Below are positions 16,141 to 24,587 of a stretch of DNA of 64,000 nt, one piece after another. The notes under the pieces were generated by a model, which did no database searches, was not told where the DNA came from, and saw nothing but the letters and a program-made list of their open reading frames with translations. This stretch comes from Streptomyces sp. NBRC 110611 (lineage in GTDB: Bacteria > Actinomycetota > Actinomycetes > Streptomycetales > Streptomycetaceae), in contig NZ_BBUY01000008.1 in NCBI RefSeq assembly GCF_001590865.1, forward strand, positions 62,001 through 126,000, written 5' to 3'. Positions within the stretch are counted from its first letter, which is position 1, and every line of letters begins with the position of its first letter. The translations under genes and the position numbers were made by a program.

Positions 16141-17196
16141 TCACTCCACGAACAGCCCCCGTGCCGCCGCCTTGGCGTCGAACTCCTCCAGACGGGCCTG
16201 GGCGTCGGGCAGGTCGTCGCACATCGCCTCCAGCAGGACCCGGCCCAGGAGCATCGGGGCGCAGGCCGTGTCGAAGGCCAGGCCGGTGCCGACGGGAGCC
16301 GGGAGGAGGAGGTCGGAGTGGTGGGCGACAGGGGCGAAAACACTGTCGGCGACGGTGATCACGGTCAGGCCGGAGGCGCGGGCGTAGGCGAGGGCGTCGA
16401 CGACCTCGCGGGGGTGACGGGGCAGGGCGAAGCAGATCAGGGCGCTCGCCCCGGCGCGTACGGCGGCGTCGACGCGGTCGCTGAGCATGGTGCCACCCTC
16501 GTCCAGAAGGCGGACGTCGGGGTGGACCTTACGGGCGAAGTAGGCGAAGCCGGCGGCCTGGGCGGTGGCGGCGCGCAGGCCCAGGACGGGAAGCGGGCGG
16601 GAAGCGGCGAGCAGGCGGCCGGCTTCGATCACCGGCGAGGGGTCGGCGAGCGCGGCGGCGAGGTGACGGAGGTTGTCGATCTCCACCTGGACGGCCTGCT
16701 GGTACTCGTTGTACGAGCCGGTGTCGTCGGCCTTCCCGGAGGGGGCGACTTCGCGCAGATGGCGGCGGAGCGCCGGATAGCCGTCGAAGCCGAGGGCGAC
16801 CGCGAAGCGGGTGACGGAGGGCTGGCTGACACCGGCCAGCTCGGCCAGTTCGACGCTGGACAGGAAGGGCGCGTCGGCGGCCCGGCGCACCATGCAGTGC
16901 GCGATCCGGCGCTGGGTAGGGGTCAGCCGGTGGCCTTCGAAGAGCTTCTGGAGGCGGGCGGCAGTGCCCGTGTCGGCGCCGGGAGCGGTGTCCGCGCCCG
17001 GGCGGGCCCCGGCGGCCGACGGTTCCCCGGCGGCCGGTACCTCGGCGGCCCCCGCTTCCCCGGGCCGGTCCCGCTCCGCCCCGGCCGCACCGCCCTCGCC
17101 CGCGTCACCGGTGCCACCGGCACTCTCGATACCGCCGGTACCGCTACTGCCGCCGGTACCGCTGCTGCTGCCGCCGCGCTCCCCGTCCCCGCTCAT
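16141..17196 (-). CDS. RpiR/MurR-family transcriptional regulator (HTH + SIS)
   Basis: The 351-residue protein has an HTH_6 domain at about residues 80-160 (SSVELAELAGVSQPSVTRFA) and a C-terminal SIS phosphosugar-binding domain (about 195-340, including ALICFALPRHPREVVDALAYA). The first ~70 residues are low-complexity Gly/Ser/Ala. The ATG at 17196 is preceded by GGGAGG at eight bases. Such regulators respond to sugar phosphates or N-acetylmuramate-type ligands. It converges on the decarboxylase gene with a 49-base gap. Two tandem GGTCCGGACC palindromes 70-105 bases upstream may be its operator. Confidence 0.9.
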   Translation of the reverse strand: MSGDGERGGSSSGTGGSSGTGGIESAGGTGDAGEGGAAGAERDRPGEAGAAEVPAAGEPSAAGARPGADTAPGADTGTAARLQKLFEGHRLTPTQRRIAHCMVRRAADAPFLSSVELAELAGVSQPSVTRFAVALGFDGYPALRRHLREVAPSGKADDTGSYNEYQQAVQVEIDNLRHLAAALADPSPVIEAGRLLAASRPLPVLGLRAATAQAAGFAYFARKVHPDVRLLDEGGTMLSDRVDAAVRAGASALICFALPRHPREVVDALAYARASGLTVITVADSVFAPVAHHSDLLLPAPVGTGLAFDTACAPMLLGRVLLEAMCDDLPDAQARLEEFDAKAAARGLFVE

Positions 17197-17653
17197 CGCC
17201 TCTTCCTCCCGGCCGGTAGGGACCTTGTCCTGTGTCGACCGACTGTACGGAATTTCTGGCTCGCGCCGGTCCGGACCAGGCCTGCCGGTCCGGACCAGGC
17301 CGGGATGCGTACAGCGCTCCGCCGGAGGTCGTCTTCCCAAGCCGCTTGCGACTGGCGGCCGGTTGTTGCGGGGACCGCCGCACCCCGGCCGGGGCCGGGG
17401 GCGGGACGACGGCGGTCCCCGCAAGGGACGCGATCCGGGCCCTGGCCGGTCGTCGCATCCGGGTGGCGATCGTGGAGGTCCGGGAGCCGCTCCGGAGGTC
17501 CGTGTCGCCGTGCACATGACTGTGCCGGACGCGTGTTAAGTCCGTGCTGCCGGCACATGACGCATACGTACACCTGGCGGTGACGGGCCGTTTCCTGACG
17601 GAAATGCACCGAACCACCATGCGCAGAAACACAGCGAAACACAGCAACACAGC
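17197..17653. other. Gene-free stretch upstream of the RpiR regulator
   Basis: Apart from the two palindromic repeats at 17266-17301, I find no gene. The part at about 17530-17650 is less GC-rich than its surroundings. No clear promoter pair is visible. Confidence 0.5.
17266..17301. promoter_or_regulatory. Two 17-bp direct repeats, each containing a 10-bp palindrome (candidate RpiR operator)
   Basis: CCGGTCCGGACCAGGCC occurs at 17266-17282 and again at 17285-17301. Each copy holds the perfect palindrome GGTCCGGACC. The 19-base centre-to-centre spacing puts the two palindromes close to the same helix face. Confidence 0.5.
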
Positions 17654-17698
17654 GAAACGGCGGCTGCCCTGCCATCGGCCGGGGACAGCCGCCGTTTC
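17654..17698. terminator. Hairpin terminator downstream of cbs
   Basis: Arms GAAACGGCGGCTGCCC and GGACAGCCGCCGTTTC (one mismatch) lie about 25 bases after the cbs stop. Confidence 0.75.
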
Positions 17699-17721
17699 CG
17701 GCATCACGACGCGCCGGCGCG

Positions 17722-19110
17722 CTACTTACCGGCCTCGCGGGCCAGGAACGCCAGCAGATCCTGCCGGCTCACCACGCCCTTCGGCTTGCCCTCGACCAGG
17801 ACGACAGCCGCGTCCGCGCTCTCCAGGACCGCCATCAGGTCGGAGACCGACTCACCCGAGCCGACCTGCGGCAGCGACGGGCACATGTGCTTCTCCAGCG
17901 GGTCGGTGAGGGACGCGCGCTGGGCGAAGAGGGCGTCCAGCAGTTCCCGCTCGACGACGGAGCCGACGACCTCGGCGGCCATCACGTCCGGGTGCCCGGC
18001 GCCCGGCTTCACGATCGGCATCTGCGAGACGCCGTACTCGCGCAGGACCTCGATCGCCTCGCCGACGGTCTCCTCGGGGTGCATGTGCACCAGCGAGGGC
18101 AGCGCACCCTCCTTGTGCTCCAGGACATCGGCGACCCGGGCCGCGGTGCCGCCCTCCTCCAGGAAGCCGTAGTCGGCCATCCACTCATCGTTGAAGATCT
18201 TGGAAAGGTAGCCTCGGCCGCTGTCCGGCAGCAGGACGACCACCACGTCGTCCGGGCCGAGCTTCGCGGCGACCTCCAGCGCGGCCACCACGGCCATCCC
18301 GCAGGAGCCGCCGACCAGCAGGCCCTCCTCCTTGGCCAGCCGCCGGGTCATCTGGAAGGCGTCCTTGTCCGAGACCGCCACGATCTCGTCGGCCACCGTA
18401 CGGTCGTAGGCGGTCGGCCAGAAGTCCTCGCCGACGCCCTCGATCAGGTACGGACGGCCGGAGCCGCCGCTGTAGACCGAGCCCTCCGGGTCGGCGCCGA
18501 TGACCTTGACCCGGCCCTCACTGGCGTCCTTCAGATAGCGGCCGGTGCCGCTGATCGTGCCGCCGGTACCGACACCCGCCACGAAGTGGGTGATCTTCCC
18601 CTCGGTCTGCTCCCACAGCTCGGGGCCGGTCGACTCGTAGTGCGAGCGCGGGTTGTTGGGGTTGCTGTACTGGTCGGGCTTCCACGCCCCGGGGGTCTCG
18701 CGCACCAGGCGGTCGGAGACGTTGTAGTACGAGTCCGGGTGCTCCGGGTCCACCGCCGTCGGGCAGACCACCACCTCGGCGCCGTACGCCCGCAGCACAT
18801 TGATCTTGTCCGTGGACACCTTGTCCGGGCACACGAAAATGCACTTGTAGCCCTTCTGCTGAGCCACGATCGCCAGGCCCACACCGGTGTTCCCGGAGGT
18901 CGGCTCGACGATCGTGCCGCCCGGCTGAAGCTCGCCGGACTGCTCGGCGGCCTCGATCATCCGCAGCGCAATCCGGTCCTTGACCGACCCGCCCGGGTTG
19001 AAGTACTCGACCTTGGCCAGGACGGTGGCCTGAATGCCCTTGGTCACGTTATTGAGCCGCACGAGCGGGGTATTGCCGACAAGCTCAATCATCGAATCGT
19101 AAAACTGCAC
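17722..19110 (-). CDS. cbs: Cystathionine beta-synthase
   Basis: CBS condenses homocysteine and serine to cystathionine in reverse transsulfuration. The 462-residue protein has the PLP lysine in NPGGSVKDR (about 40-50), the substrate loop EPTSGNTGVGLA, the phosphate loop GVGTGGTISGTG and a C-terminal pair of CBS domains (about 335-460). The GTG at 19110 (VQFYDSM) is preceded by GGAG at six bases and gives the usual family length; an in-frame upstream extension lacks a ribosome site. A plausible promoter with -10 TACAAC (19223-19228, minus) lies under an 8-bp inverted repeat at 19231-19252. Confidence 0.93.
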   Translation of the reverse strand: MQFYDSMIELVGNTPLVRLNNVTKGIQATVLAKVEYFNPGGSVKDRIALRMIEAAEQSGELQPGGTIVEPTSGNTGVGLAIVAQQKGYKCIFVCPDKVSTDKINVLRAYGAEVVVCPTAVDPEHPDSYYNVSDRLVRETPGAWKPDQYSNPNNPRSHYESTGPELWEQTEGKITHFVAGVGTGGTISGTGRYLKDASEGRVKVIGADPEGSVYSGGSGRPYLIEGVGEDFWPTAYDRTVADEIVAVSDKDAFQMTRRLAKEEGLLVGGSCGMAVVAALEVAAKLGPDDVVVVLLPDSGRGYLSKIFNDEWMADYGFLEEGGTAARVADVLEHKEGALPSLVHMHPEETVGEAIEVLREYGVSQMPIVKPGAGHPDVMAAEVVGSVVERELLDALFAQRASLTDPLEKHMCPSLPQVGSGESVSDLMAVLESADAAVVLVEGKPKGVVSRQDLLAFLAREAGK

Positions 19111-19230
19111 GGTGGTCTCCGCGGTCGGGGGCACGCTCTCCTGCGCCCGTGCTGCCAGCCTATTGCCCGGGTGGAGCGGCGGACCGACGCGTTGCGTTCC
19201 GTGCGGGAACGGGCAACACCCTGTTGTAGG

Positions 19231-19252
19231 GGTTCTTGCCGATTCAAGAACC
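19231..19252. promoter_or_regulatory. Inverted repeat in the cbs / SGNH-hydrolase divergent region
   Basis: GGTTCTTG (19231-19238) and CAAGAACC (19245-19252) form perfect 8-bp arms over the expected -35 of a minus-strand promoter whose -10 TACAAC is at 19223-19228. A further half-site AAGAAC follows. Confidence 0.45.
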
Positions 19253-19337
19253 CAAGAACTGGTGAACGTGGTGAAGGAACGTGCCACGGCCCCCGCCGGC
19301 CGTGGCGCACCCGTACCGCACGGGAGGTGCCCGGCCG

Positions 19338-20357
19338 ATGCCGATGACGATGTCCAGGGCGAGAGTCGCGCGGCGGATCGCGACGGCCGCCGCGTTCGGC
19401 GGGGGCGGGATCGGCCTGCTGGGCGCCGCCGCCCTCGGGGTGCTGCTGACCGAGGTCCGGCTGGCCCGCCGTACGGTCGGCGGCTCCAGCGACATCCCGC
19501 CGTGCGCGGACGGCCGCTACGGCGCCGCCTTCGGCCACCGCACCGACCGCCCGCCGCTTCGTATGGGCTTCCTCGGCGACTCCACGGCCGCCGGCCAGGG
19601 CGTGCACCGCGCCTCCCAGACCCCGGGCGCGCTGCTGGCCTCCGGCCTCGCGGCGGTCTCCGAGCTGCCGGTGGACTTCCGCAATGTGGCGCTGCCGGGC
19701 GCCCAGTCCGATGACCTGGCGCGGCAGGTGGAGCTGATGCTGGCGGGCAACCCCGGAGCGCCGGACATCTGCGTGATCATGATCGGCGCCAACGACGTCA
19801 CCCACCGGATGCCGCCGGCGCAGTCCGTGCGCCACCTGTCCGACGCGGTACGGCGACTGCGCGCGGCGGGCTGTGCGGTGGTGGTGGGCACCTGCCCCGA
19901 CCTGGGCACCATCGAGCCGGTCTACCAGCCGCTGCGCTGGGTGGCCCGGCGGCTCTCCCGGCAGCTGGCGGCCGCCCAGACCATCGGCGTGGTCGAGAGC
20001 GGCGGCCGTACGGTCTCGCTGGGCGATCTGCTGGGCCCGGAGTTCGAGGCGCGGCCCCGGGAGCTGTTCGGTCCGGACAACTACCACCCGTCGGCCGAGG
20101 GCTACGCCACCGCCGCCATGGCCGTCCTCCCCACGGTGTGCGCCGCACTGGGGCTGTGGCCGGAGCAGGAACGGCCGGAGCCGGCCCGTGGCGAGGGCAT
20201 CCTGCCGGTCGAGCAGGCAGCGGCCGAGGCGGCCGCCGAGGGCGGTACGGAGGTCGCCGCCAGCGCCTCCCGTGGGCCCTGGGCCCTGCTCAAGCACCGC
20301 AGGCGGCGCAGGCTGCCCGCAGAGGAGCCGACGGACGGGTCACCGGTCACCGGGTGA
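19338..20357 (+). CDS. Membrane-anchored or secreted SGNH/GDSL-family hydrolase
   Basis: The 339-residue esterase/lipase-like protein has an N-terminal hydrophobic anchor (about 13-38), then SGNH blocks: block I FLGDSTAAGQGV (Ser nucleophile, about residue 82), block III GANDVTH, and the catalytic Asp/His end block DNYHPSAEGY (about 240). GGGAGG precedes the ATG at 19338 by ten bases. The C-terminal ~70 residues are Ala/Glu-rich and end in basic residues. It diverges from cbs. The natural ester is unknown; lipids or acylated glycans are likely given the anchor. Confidence 0.88.
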   Translation: MPMTMSRARVARRIATAAAFGGGGIGLLGAAALGVLLTEVRLARRTVGGSSDIPPCADGRYGAAFGHRTDRPPLRMGFLGDSTAAGQGVHRASQTPGALLASGLAAVSELPVDFRNVALPGAQSDDLARQVELMLAGNPGAPDICVIMIGANDVTHRMPPAQSVRHLSDAVRRLRAAGCAVVVGTCPDLGTIEPVYQPLRWVARRLSRQLAAAQTIGVVESGGRTVSLGDLLGPEFEARPRELFGPDNYHPSAEGYATAAMAVLPTVCAALGLWPEQERPEPARGEGILPVEQAAAEAAAEGGTEVAASASRGPWALLKHRRRRRLPAEEPTDGSPVTG

Positions 20358-20582
20358 CGCGCCGGAGCGGGCCCGTACCGCATACGCGGACGCGTGAGCG
20401 GAGCCGTACGGAATAACCCGGCCCCCCGCCCCGTTCCCATAAGCACCCGCTTAGAAAAGAGGTCCGCATCACAGGCCGCACGTCGTGACCTCAGCAGTAC
20501 GTGCAGGTAACTTCCCTCACAGTCTTTCCTTGTGCCTGCCCCTTGGCGCTTGCCGCTTGCCTCTTGCCCTTCAGGAGCCGTG

Positions 20583-21803
20583 ATGCCCGAAGCCGTGATC
20601 GTCTCAGCCGCCCGCTCCCCGATCGGCCGCGCCTTCAAGGGTTCGCTCAAGGAGCTGCGCCCGGACGACCTGACCGCGACGATCATCGAGGCCGCCCTCG
20701 CCAAGGTCCCCGGGCTGGACCCCAAGGACATCGACGACCTGATGCTCGGCTGCGGCCTCCCCGGCGGCGAGCAGGGCCACAACCTCGGCCGCATCGTGGC
20801 CGTCCAGATGGGGATGGACCACCTCCCCGGCTGCACCATCACCCGCTACTGCTCCTCCTCGCTGCAGACGACCCGTATGGCACTGCACGCCATCAAGGCC
20901 GGTGAGGGCGACGTCTTCATCTCGGCCGGCGTCGAGATGGTCTCGCGCGGCGTCAAGGGAACCTCGGACGGTCTGCCCGACACTCACAATCCGCTCTTCG
21001 CCGACGCCGAGGCCCGTACCGCCGCGCGCGCCGAGCAGGAGGGCACCAGCTGGCACGATCCGCGCGAGGACGGTCTGATCCCGGACGCGTACATCGCGAT
21101 GGGCCAGACGGCGGAGAACCTCGCCCGCCTCAAGGGCATCACCCGCCAGGAGATGGACGAGTTCGGCGTACGGTCCCAGAACCTCGCCGAGCAGGCGATC
21201 AAGGACGGCTTCTGGGAGCGGGAGATCACCCCGGTCACGCTGCCCGACGGCACGGTCGTCGCCAAGGACGACGGTCCGCGCGCCGGCGTGACCCTGGAGG
21301 GCGTCGCCGGGCTCAAGCCGGCCTTCCGCCCCGACGGCCTGGTGACCGCCGGCAACTGCTGCCCGCTGAACGACGGCGCCGCGGCGCTGGTCGTCATGTC
21401 CGACACCAAGGCGCGCGAGCTCGGCCTGACCCCGCTGGCGCGGATCGTCTCCACCGGCGTCTCCGCCCTCTCCCCGGAGATCATGGGATACGGCCCGGTC
21501 GAGGCGTCGAAGCAGGCCCTCGCCCGCGCGGGGATGAGCATCGGCGACATCGACCTGGTCGAGATCAACGAGGCGTTCGCCGCCCAGGTCATCCCGTCCT
21601 ACCGGGATCTGGGCATCGACCTGGACCGGCTGAACGTCAACGGCGGGGCGATCGCCGTCGGCCACCCCTTCGGGATGACCGGCGCCCGGATCACCACCAC
21701 CCTTATCAACTCGCTCCAGTGGCACGACAAGCAGTTCGGCCTGGAGACCATGTGCGTGGGCGGCGGCCAGGGCATGGCGATGGTCATCGAACGACTGAGC
21801 TGA
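20583..21803 (+). CDS. Acetyl-CoA C-acetyltransferase (thiolase)
   Basis: The 406-residue thiolase forms or cleaves acetoacetyl/3-ketoacyl-CoA. The nucleophilic Cys is in RYCSSSLQTT (about residue 91), with INEAFA, the His in GGAIAVGHPFG and the second Cys in MCVGGGQGMA near the end. The usual CSSGLQ reads CSSSLQ here. AGGAG lies upstream of the ATG at 20583. It stands alone 225 bases after the SGNH hydrolase, without a 3-hydroxyacyl-CoA dehydrogenase partner nearby. Fatty-acid degradation or acetoacetyl-CoA supply are both possible. Confidence 0.94.
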   Translation: MPEAVIVSAARSPIGRAFKGSLKELRPDDLTATIIEAALAKVPGLDPKDIDDLMLGCGLPGGEQGHNLGRIVAVQMGMDHLPGCTITRYCSSSLQTTRMALHAIKAGEGDVFISAGVEMVSRGVKGTSDGLPDTHNPLFADAEARTAARAEQEGTSWHDPREDGLIPDAYIAMGQTAENLARLKGITRQEMDEFGVRSQNLAEQAIKDGFWEREITPVTLPDGTVVAKDDGPRAGVTLEGVAGLKPAFRPDGLVTAGNCCPLNDGAAALVVMSDTKARELGLTPLARIVSTGVSALSPEIMGYGPVEASKQALARAGMSIGDIDLVEINEAFAAQVIPSYRDLGIDLDRLNVNGGAIAVGHPFGMTGARITTTLINSLQWHDKQFGLETMCVGGGQGMAMVIERLS

Positions 21804-22161
21804 GCCCGAGCGGAGCCTGAGCCGGGCCGGTGTGGCATGTGACCCCCTCGTCCCGCCGAAGGTGTGCGCGGGAGAAAACGGACCAACTCCCGCCCCGCGC
21901 ACACCCTTCGAGGTCGCACGGACACGGGCGGCAATGACGGCGTGAGCCGTGTCACGCGTTAACAAGATCGCGACCCAATCTCCCCCAGGATTGTGACCAA
22001 CGCCCTGGGGGCGCAGCGTTCTTGCAGGTCAGCGTGGGGGTACCCGTACACGCAAGCCCCCTGACCCCCAGCATTTCGGACATAGTGCACCGGCAGCGGT
22101 CGCAGATCTCCGGCAGGCTGAGGTAGAAGTCGGAGAACATTCTGCTAACGGGAGTACGCCG
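21804..22161. other. Gene-free leader upstream of the small-ORF chain
   Basis: After the thiolase terminator (21857-21910) the stretch contains several G/C hairpins: CCCCCAGG/CCTGGGGG near 21985-22015 and TCAG...GGGGG/CCCCC...CTGA near 22029-22063. I recognise no known riboswitch. A 62-codon minus-strand frame here lacks a ribosome site and was not accepted. Confidence 0.45.
21857..21910 (+). terminator. Hairpin terminator after the thiolase gene
   Basis: An inverted repeat CGAAGGTGTGCGCGGG / CCCGCGCACACCCTTCG (one bulged base) lies about 55 bases after the stop, with an inner GGGAG/CTCCC extension. Confidence 0.75.
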
Positions 22162-22230
22162 GTGAGCGAGCCGTCCGCGCCCTCCGAGTCATCGGAGCCG
22201 GCCGAGCCGCCACCAGGAGTCGTCCCGTGA
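22162..22230 (+). CDS. Very small ORF 1 of a coupled chain (22 codons)
   Basis: A GTG at 22162 preceded by GGGAG at seven bases opens a 22-codon frame that is Ser/Glu/Pro-rich (VSEPSAPSE...). It ends in TGA overlapping the next GTG (GTGA). It has no known domain. It is listed because it has a good ribosome site and the overlap continues through the next three frames. It may be a leader peptide that feeds ribosomes into the following frames. Confidence 0.4.
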   Translation: MSEPSAPSESSEPAEPPPGVVP

Positions 22231-22337
22231 GCGAGCGCATCAAGGGGGTCACCCCTACCGGCGGTCGGGGGAAGTCCAAGTACGGATGCGCGGCCCGTGG
22301 CAAGTGGGCCGCCGAGCGAAGTGAGAAGCACGCATGA
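22227..22337 (+). CDS. Very small ORF 2 of the chain (36 codons), SER...AERSE type
   Basis: A GTG at 22227 with AGGAG at seven bases starts a 36-residue frame beginning VSERIKGVTPTGG and ending AAERSEKHA. Its TGA overlaps the ATG of the next frame (ATGA). It resembles ORF 3 at both ends and in the GV-P-GG-R core, so the two look like tandem copies. It is basic, with no known domain. I recall similar short SERS-type stretches before genes in other streptomycetes, but cannot name a family. Confidence 0.5.
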   Translation: MSERIKGVTPTGGRGKSKYGCAARGKWAAERSEKHA

Positions 22338-22441
22338 GCGAGCGCAGCATGGGGGTCCCCCCGGCCGGAGGCCGGCGGAGAACCATGGTGAGGTACGTGT
22401 CTCGCGCATGCGCGGCGGAGCGAAGCGAGGTTTCGGCATGA
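22334..22441 (+). CDS. Very small ORF 3 of the chain (35 codons), related copy of ORF 2
   Basis: The ATG at 22334 opens a 35-residue frame starting MSERSMGVPPAGGRRR and ending CAAERSEVSA. Its TGA overlaps the ATG of the membrane-anchored protein (ATGA). Only a weak ribosome site (GTGAGAAG) precedes it, so it likely depends on translation of ORF 2. Similarity to ORF 2 extends to the nucleotide level around the start and the AGCGAAG-G region near the end, indicating a duplication of about 107 bp. Confidence 0.5.
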   Translation: MSERSMGVPPAGGRRRTMVRYVSRACAAERSEVSA

Positions 22442-23439
22442 GTGTCAGCACCCTGGTCCTGCTGGTCCTGCTGCTGGCCGCGGCCGTCGCCGTGGCGCTG
22501 GGCGTCGTCGCCCTGCGTACCGCCCGCGCGCTGCGCCACCAGATCACCGAGCTGCATGCGGAGCTCGTCGCCACCCGTCAGGACGCCGCCGCGCACGCCG
22601 AGGCGGCACACACCGCGAACGCGGCACACGCGGCGGACACGGCAGACGCGGCGGACACGGCCGGCGCGACCATCCCGGCCGCCCGCACCACCCCGGCCGC
22701 CGAGACACCGCTCGCGGACATACGGGCCGCCGTCGCCGACGCGCTGGCGGAGGAGCGGGAACGGGAACTGGCCGAGGCCCGCGCCTTCTGGGCGGCGCAG
22801 GAGGCCCGGGACGCCGCCGATGCTCCGTCCCTGCTCGGCGGCCTGGCCGGCCTCGGCGACGACGGGCCGGCGGACTTCCGCGGCGAGCAGTGCGAGCTGC
22901 CCGAGCGGCCGGAGTTCGACCGGCTCGACACCCAGCCGTTCCTGCCCCGCCAGGCGGACTTCGCCGGTCTCGAGCCGCTGCTGGGCCCGGACGCCCTGGA
23001 GCCGGTGGACGCGCTCGACGCCCTGGACGCACCGGAGTTGGAGCCGGTCGAGGAGACCGAGTCCGCCGAGCTGGCCGCCGCCCGTCGGCGCCACCCCTCA
23101 CACCCGGACTTCAAGCCGTCCCCGGTGATCAACGACCATGAGCGCACCGTGGCGCGCCTGGAGGAGCTCGCGCAGGAGCGCACTCCGGTCGCGGACGTCC
23201 GTCCCGGCCCGCTGGGCACCCTCGACGTCTATGTCTTCGCCGACGGCACCACGCTCTGTCTGACCCCCGGCCAGCGCGAGGCCGCCGAGCGCGTCGCCGG
23301 CGCACTTCAGGCCGGGCTCACCCCGGTACTGCTGGGCGGCTCCGGGATCTCCGGTGCGTACGCGCTGACCTTCTCCTGGGGCGAGAACCGCGACGAGAGC
23401 GCCTACATCCTCGCCGACCGCGTCATCGCCTCACTCTGA
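22438..23439 (+). CDS. Membrane-anchored coiled-coil protein, unknown function
   Basis: The 333-residue protein has an N-terminal membrane helix (about 4-27) followed by an Ala/His/Thr-rich helical stretch with Ala-Asp-Thr repeats. An acidic coiled segment follows (ADALAEERERELAEARAF), then a proline/leucine/glutamate-rich region. The compact C-terminal part (about 215-333) contains TLDVYVFADGTTLCLTPG and ends with ESAYILADRVIASL. GCGAGG lies seven bases before the ATG at 22438, and the ATG overlaps the TGA of the preceding small ORF. I do not recognise the C-terminal family. The downstream repeats and inverted repeat at 23481-23566 may include its terminator. Confidence 0.8.
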   Translation: MSVSTLVLLVLLLAAAVAVALGVVALRTARALRHQITELHAELVATRQDAAAHAEAAHTANAAHAADTADAADTAGATIPAARTTPAAETPLADIRAAVADALAEERERELAEARAFWAAQEARDAADAPSLLGGLAGLGDDGPADFRGEQCELPERPEFDRLDTQPFLPRQADFAGLEPLLGPDALEPVDALDALDAPELEPVEETESAELAAARRRHPSHPDFKPSPVINDHERTVARLEELAQERTPVADVRPGPLGTLDVYVFADGTTLCLTPGQREAAERVAGALQAGLTPVLLGGSGISGAYALTFSWGENRDESAYILADRVIASL

Positions 23440-23480
23440 CCCGGCACAACACCACGCGCACGGCCCACCGCGCGGCTCGT

Positions 23481-23566
23481 GGGCGCATGGCTTTGGGCGC
23501 GTGGCTTGTGGGCGCGTGGCTTGTGGGCTTTTCCCTTAGGGGACGGTCGAACAGATCCCCTAAGGG
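23481..23566. repeat. 15-bp tandem repeats followed by an 11-bp-arm inverted repeat
   Basis: GGGCGCGTGGCTTGT occurs at 23495-23509 and 23510-23524 with a degenerate copy before. An inverted repeat CCCTTAGGGGA (23533-23543) / TCCCCTAAGGG (23556-23566) follows. It may end transcription of the gene upstream, but has no T-tract. Confidence 0.7.
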
Positions 23567-23700
23567 ATACGAGACCCCCCCTGCGGGGCCACAACCGGCT
23601 GGGGGTGGAAGGTATTCCCGGCCGGATGGGGCGGGTGGTGTGCCCAGGCCCGGGCGGACAGGGGCGGGACGTAGTTCGCGGTTCTGGCGGCGGGCGGGCT

Positions 23701-24060
23701 TCAGCAGCGGTCGGCTGCTGCACGGATCAGGCGCAGGGCCTCTGCCAGCTCCTCGGCGGGGGCCACTTTCGCGTCAGAGTCCGCTGATGCGCCGGCCGGG
23801 CGGGCGGCCGCGCACCGCAGCGCCTCGATGAGGTCATGTCCGGCCACGGCGAGCTGGTCGCCGACGGCGAACATCCCGGCGTCCGGGAGTTCGCGCGGGG
23901 GCGCTCCGGGCCGCTCGATCAGCTGCGCTCGGGCCGCCAACCGGCGCGCCAGCGCCAGCCCTTCGGCGGCCGCGCCTTGGCTGAGCTTGCTCTGCGGCAG
24001 CGCTCTGAGGCGGTCGGCGAGGGCGTCCACGGCAGTCTGCAAAGGGGTCACGTCAAGCAC
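23701..24060 (-). CDS. Small helical conserved protein, unknown function
   Basis: The 119-residue protein is Ala/Leu-rich and predicted all-helical. It starts VLDVTPLQTAVDALADRL and ends EALRLIRAAADRC, with no signal or membrane segment. The GTG at 24060 has no strong ribosome site; a GTG at 24051 is an alternative. It diverges from the DUF4287 gene. The pattern resembles small cytoplasmic four-helix proteins of actinobacteria, but I cannot name a family. Confidence 0.65.
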   Translation of the reverse strand: MLDVTPLQTAVDALADRLRALPQSKLSQGAAAEGLALARRLAARAQLIERPGAPPRELPDAGMFAVGDQLAVAGHDLIEALRCAAARPAGASADSDAKVAPAEELAEALRLIRAAADRC

Positions 24061-24158
24061 GTCGTGAGACTATGCGCCACTCCCGGGTGGTTGCCAACGG
24101 CGGAACGCTCAGGCACGGTGTGCTGAAGAACCAGCATCGACCGCGTCCGGAGGCGCCG

Positions 24159-24386
24159 ATGTCTCAGCTCTTCTCCGAAGAGACCCACCGGAACATGCTC
24201 TCCCGTATCCCGCACTGCACCGGTCGGGAAATCTCCGAATGGCTCCGCACCGTTGAAGAAGGCCCCGCACTCTTCCGTTTCAACGAAAAGGTCAGCTGGC
24301 TCCGCGGTGAGCACAACCTCTCCTACGGACACGCCAAGGCGATCGTCCATGAGCACGGCCTCAGGCGCGCCGCACGGAAGTTCTGA
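24159..24386 (+). CDS. DUF4287-type small protein
   Basis: The 75-residue protein carries the DUF4287-like signature EKVSWLRGEHNLSYGHAKA near the end. The ATG at 24159 is preceded by CGGAGG at five bases; a longer reading from 24072 lacks a site. Members are small cytoplasmic proteins of unknown function, often beside DUF5655 or regulators. The His/Lys-rich helix (GHAKAIVHEHGLRRA) is the most conserved-looking part. A strong bidirectional terminator follows after about 200 bases. Confidence 0.8.
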   Translation: MSQLFSEETHRNMLSRIPHCTGREISEWLRTVEEGPALFRFNEKVSWLRGEHNLSYGHAKAIVHEHGLRRAARKF

Positions 24387-24587
24387 CCCACGATGACGGG
24401 TTGAGACCGCACGCCCTGCGGATCGGCCCCCGTCGACGCGGAACACGCAATGCGCCATAGGTGATACGCAACAAACAACAGGCAATGCGCAATGCGTGTG
24501 GCAGCGGAACACGCGACACGGCGATACAGGTGAGGCGCAGCATACAGAGCGCTCCGCAGAACGAACAGACAGAACGAACGGAACGAG

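Noticed and set aside
21952..22140. A 62-codon minus-strand frame with a CDRCRC motif upstream of the small-ORF chain
   Set aside because: No ribosome binding site, no neighbour relation, and composition fits a chance frame; the region behaves like an untranslated leader.
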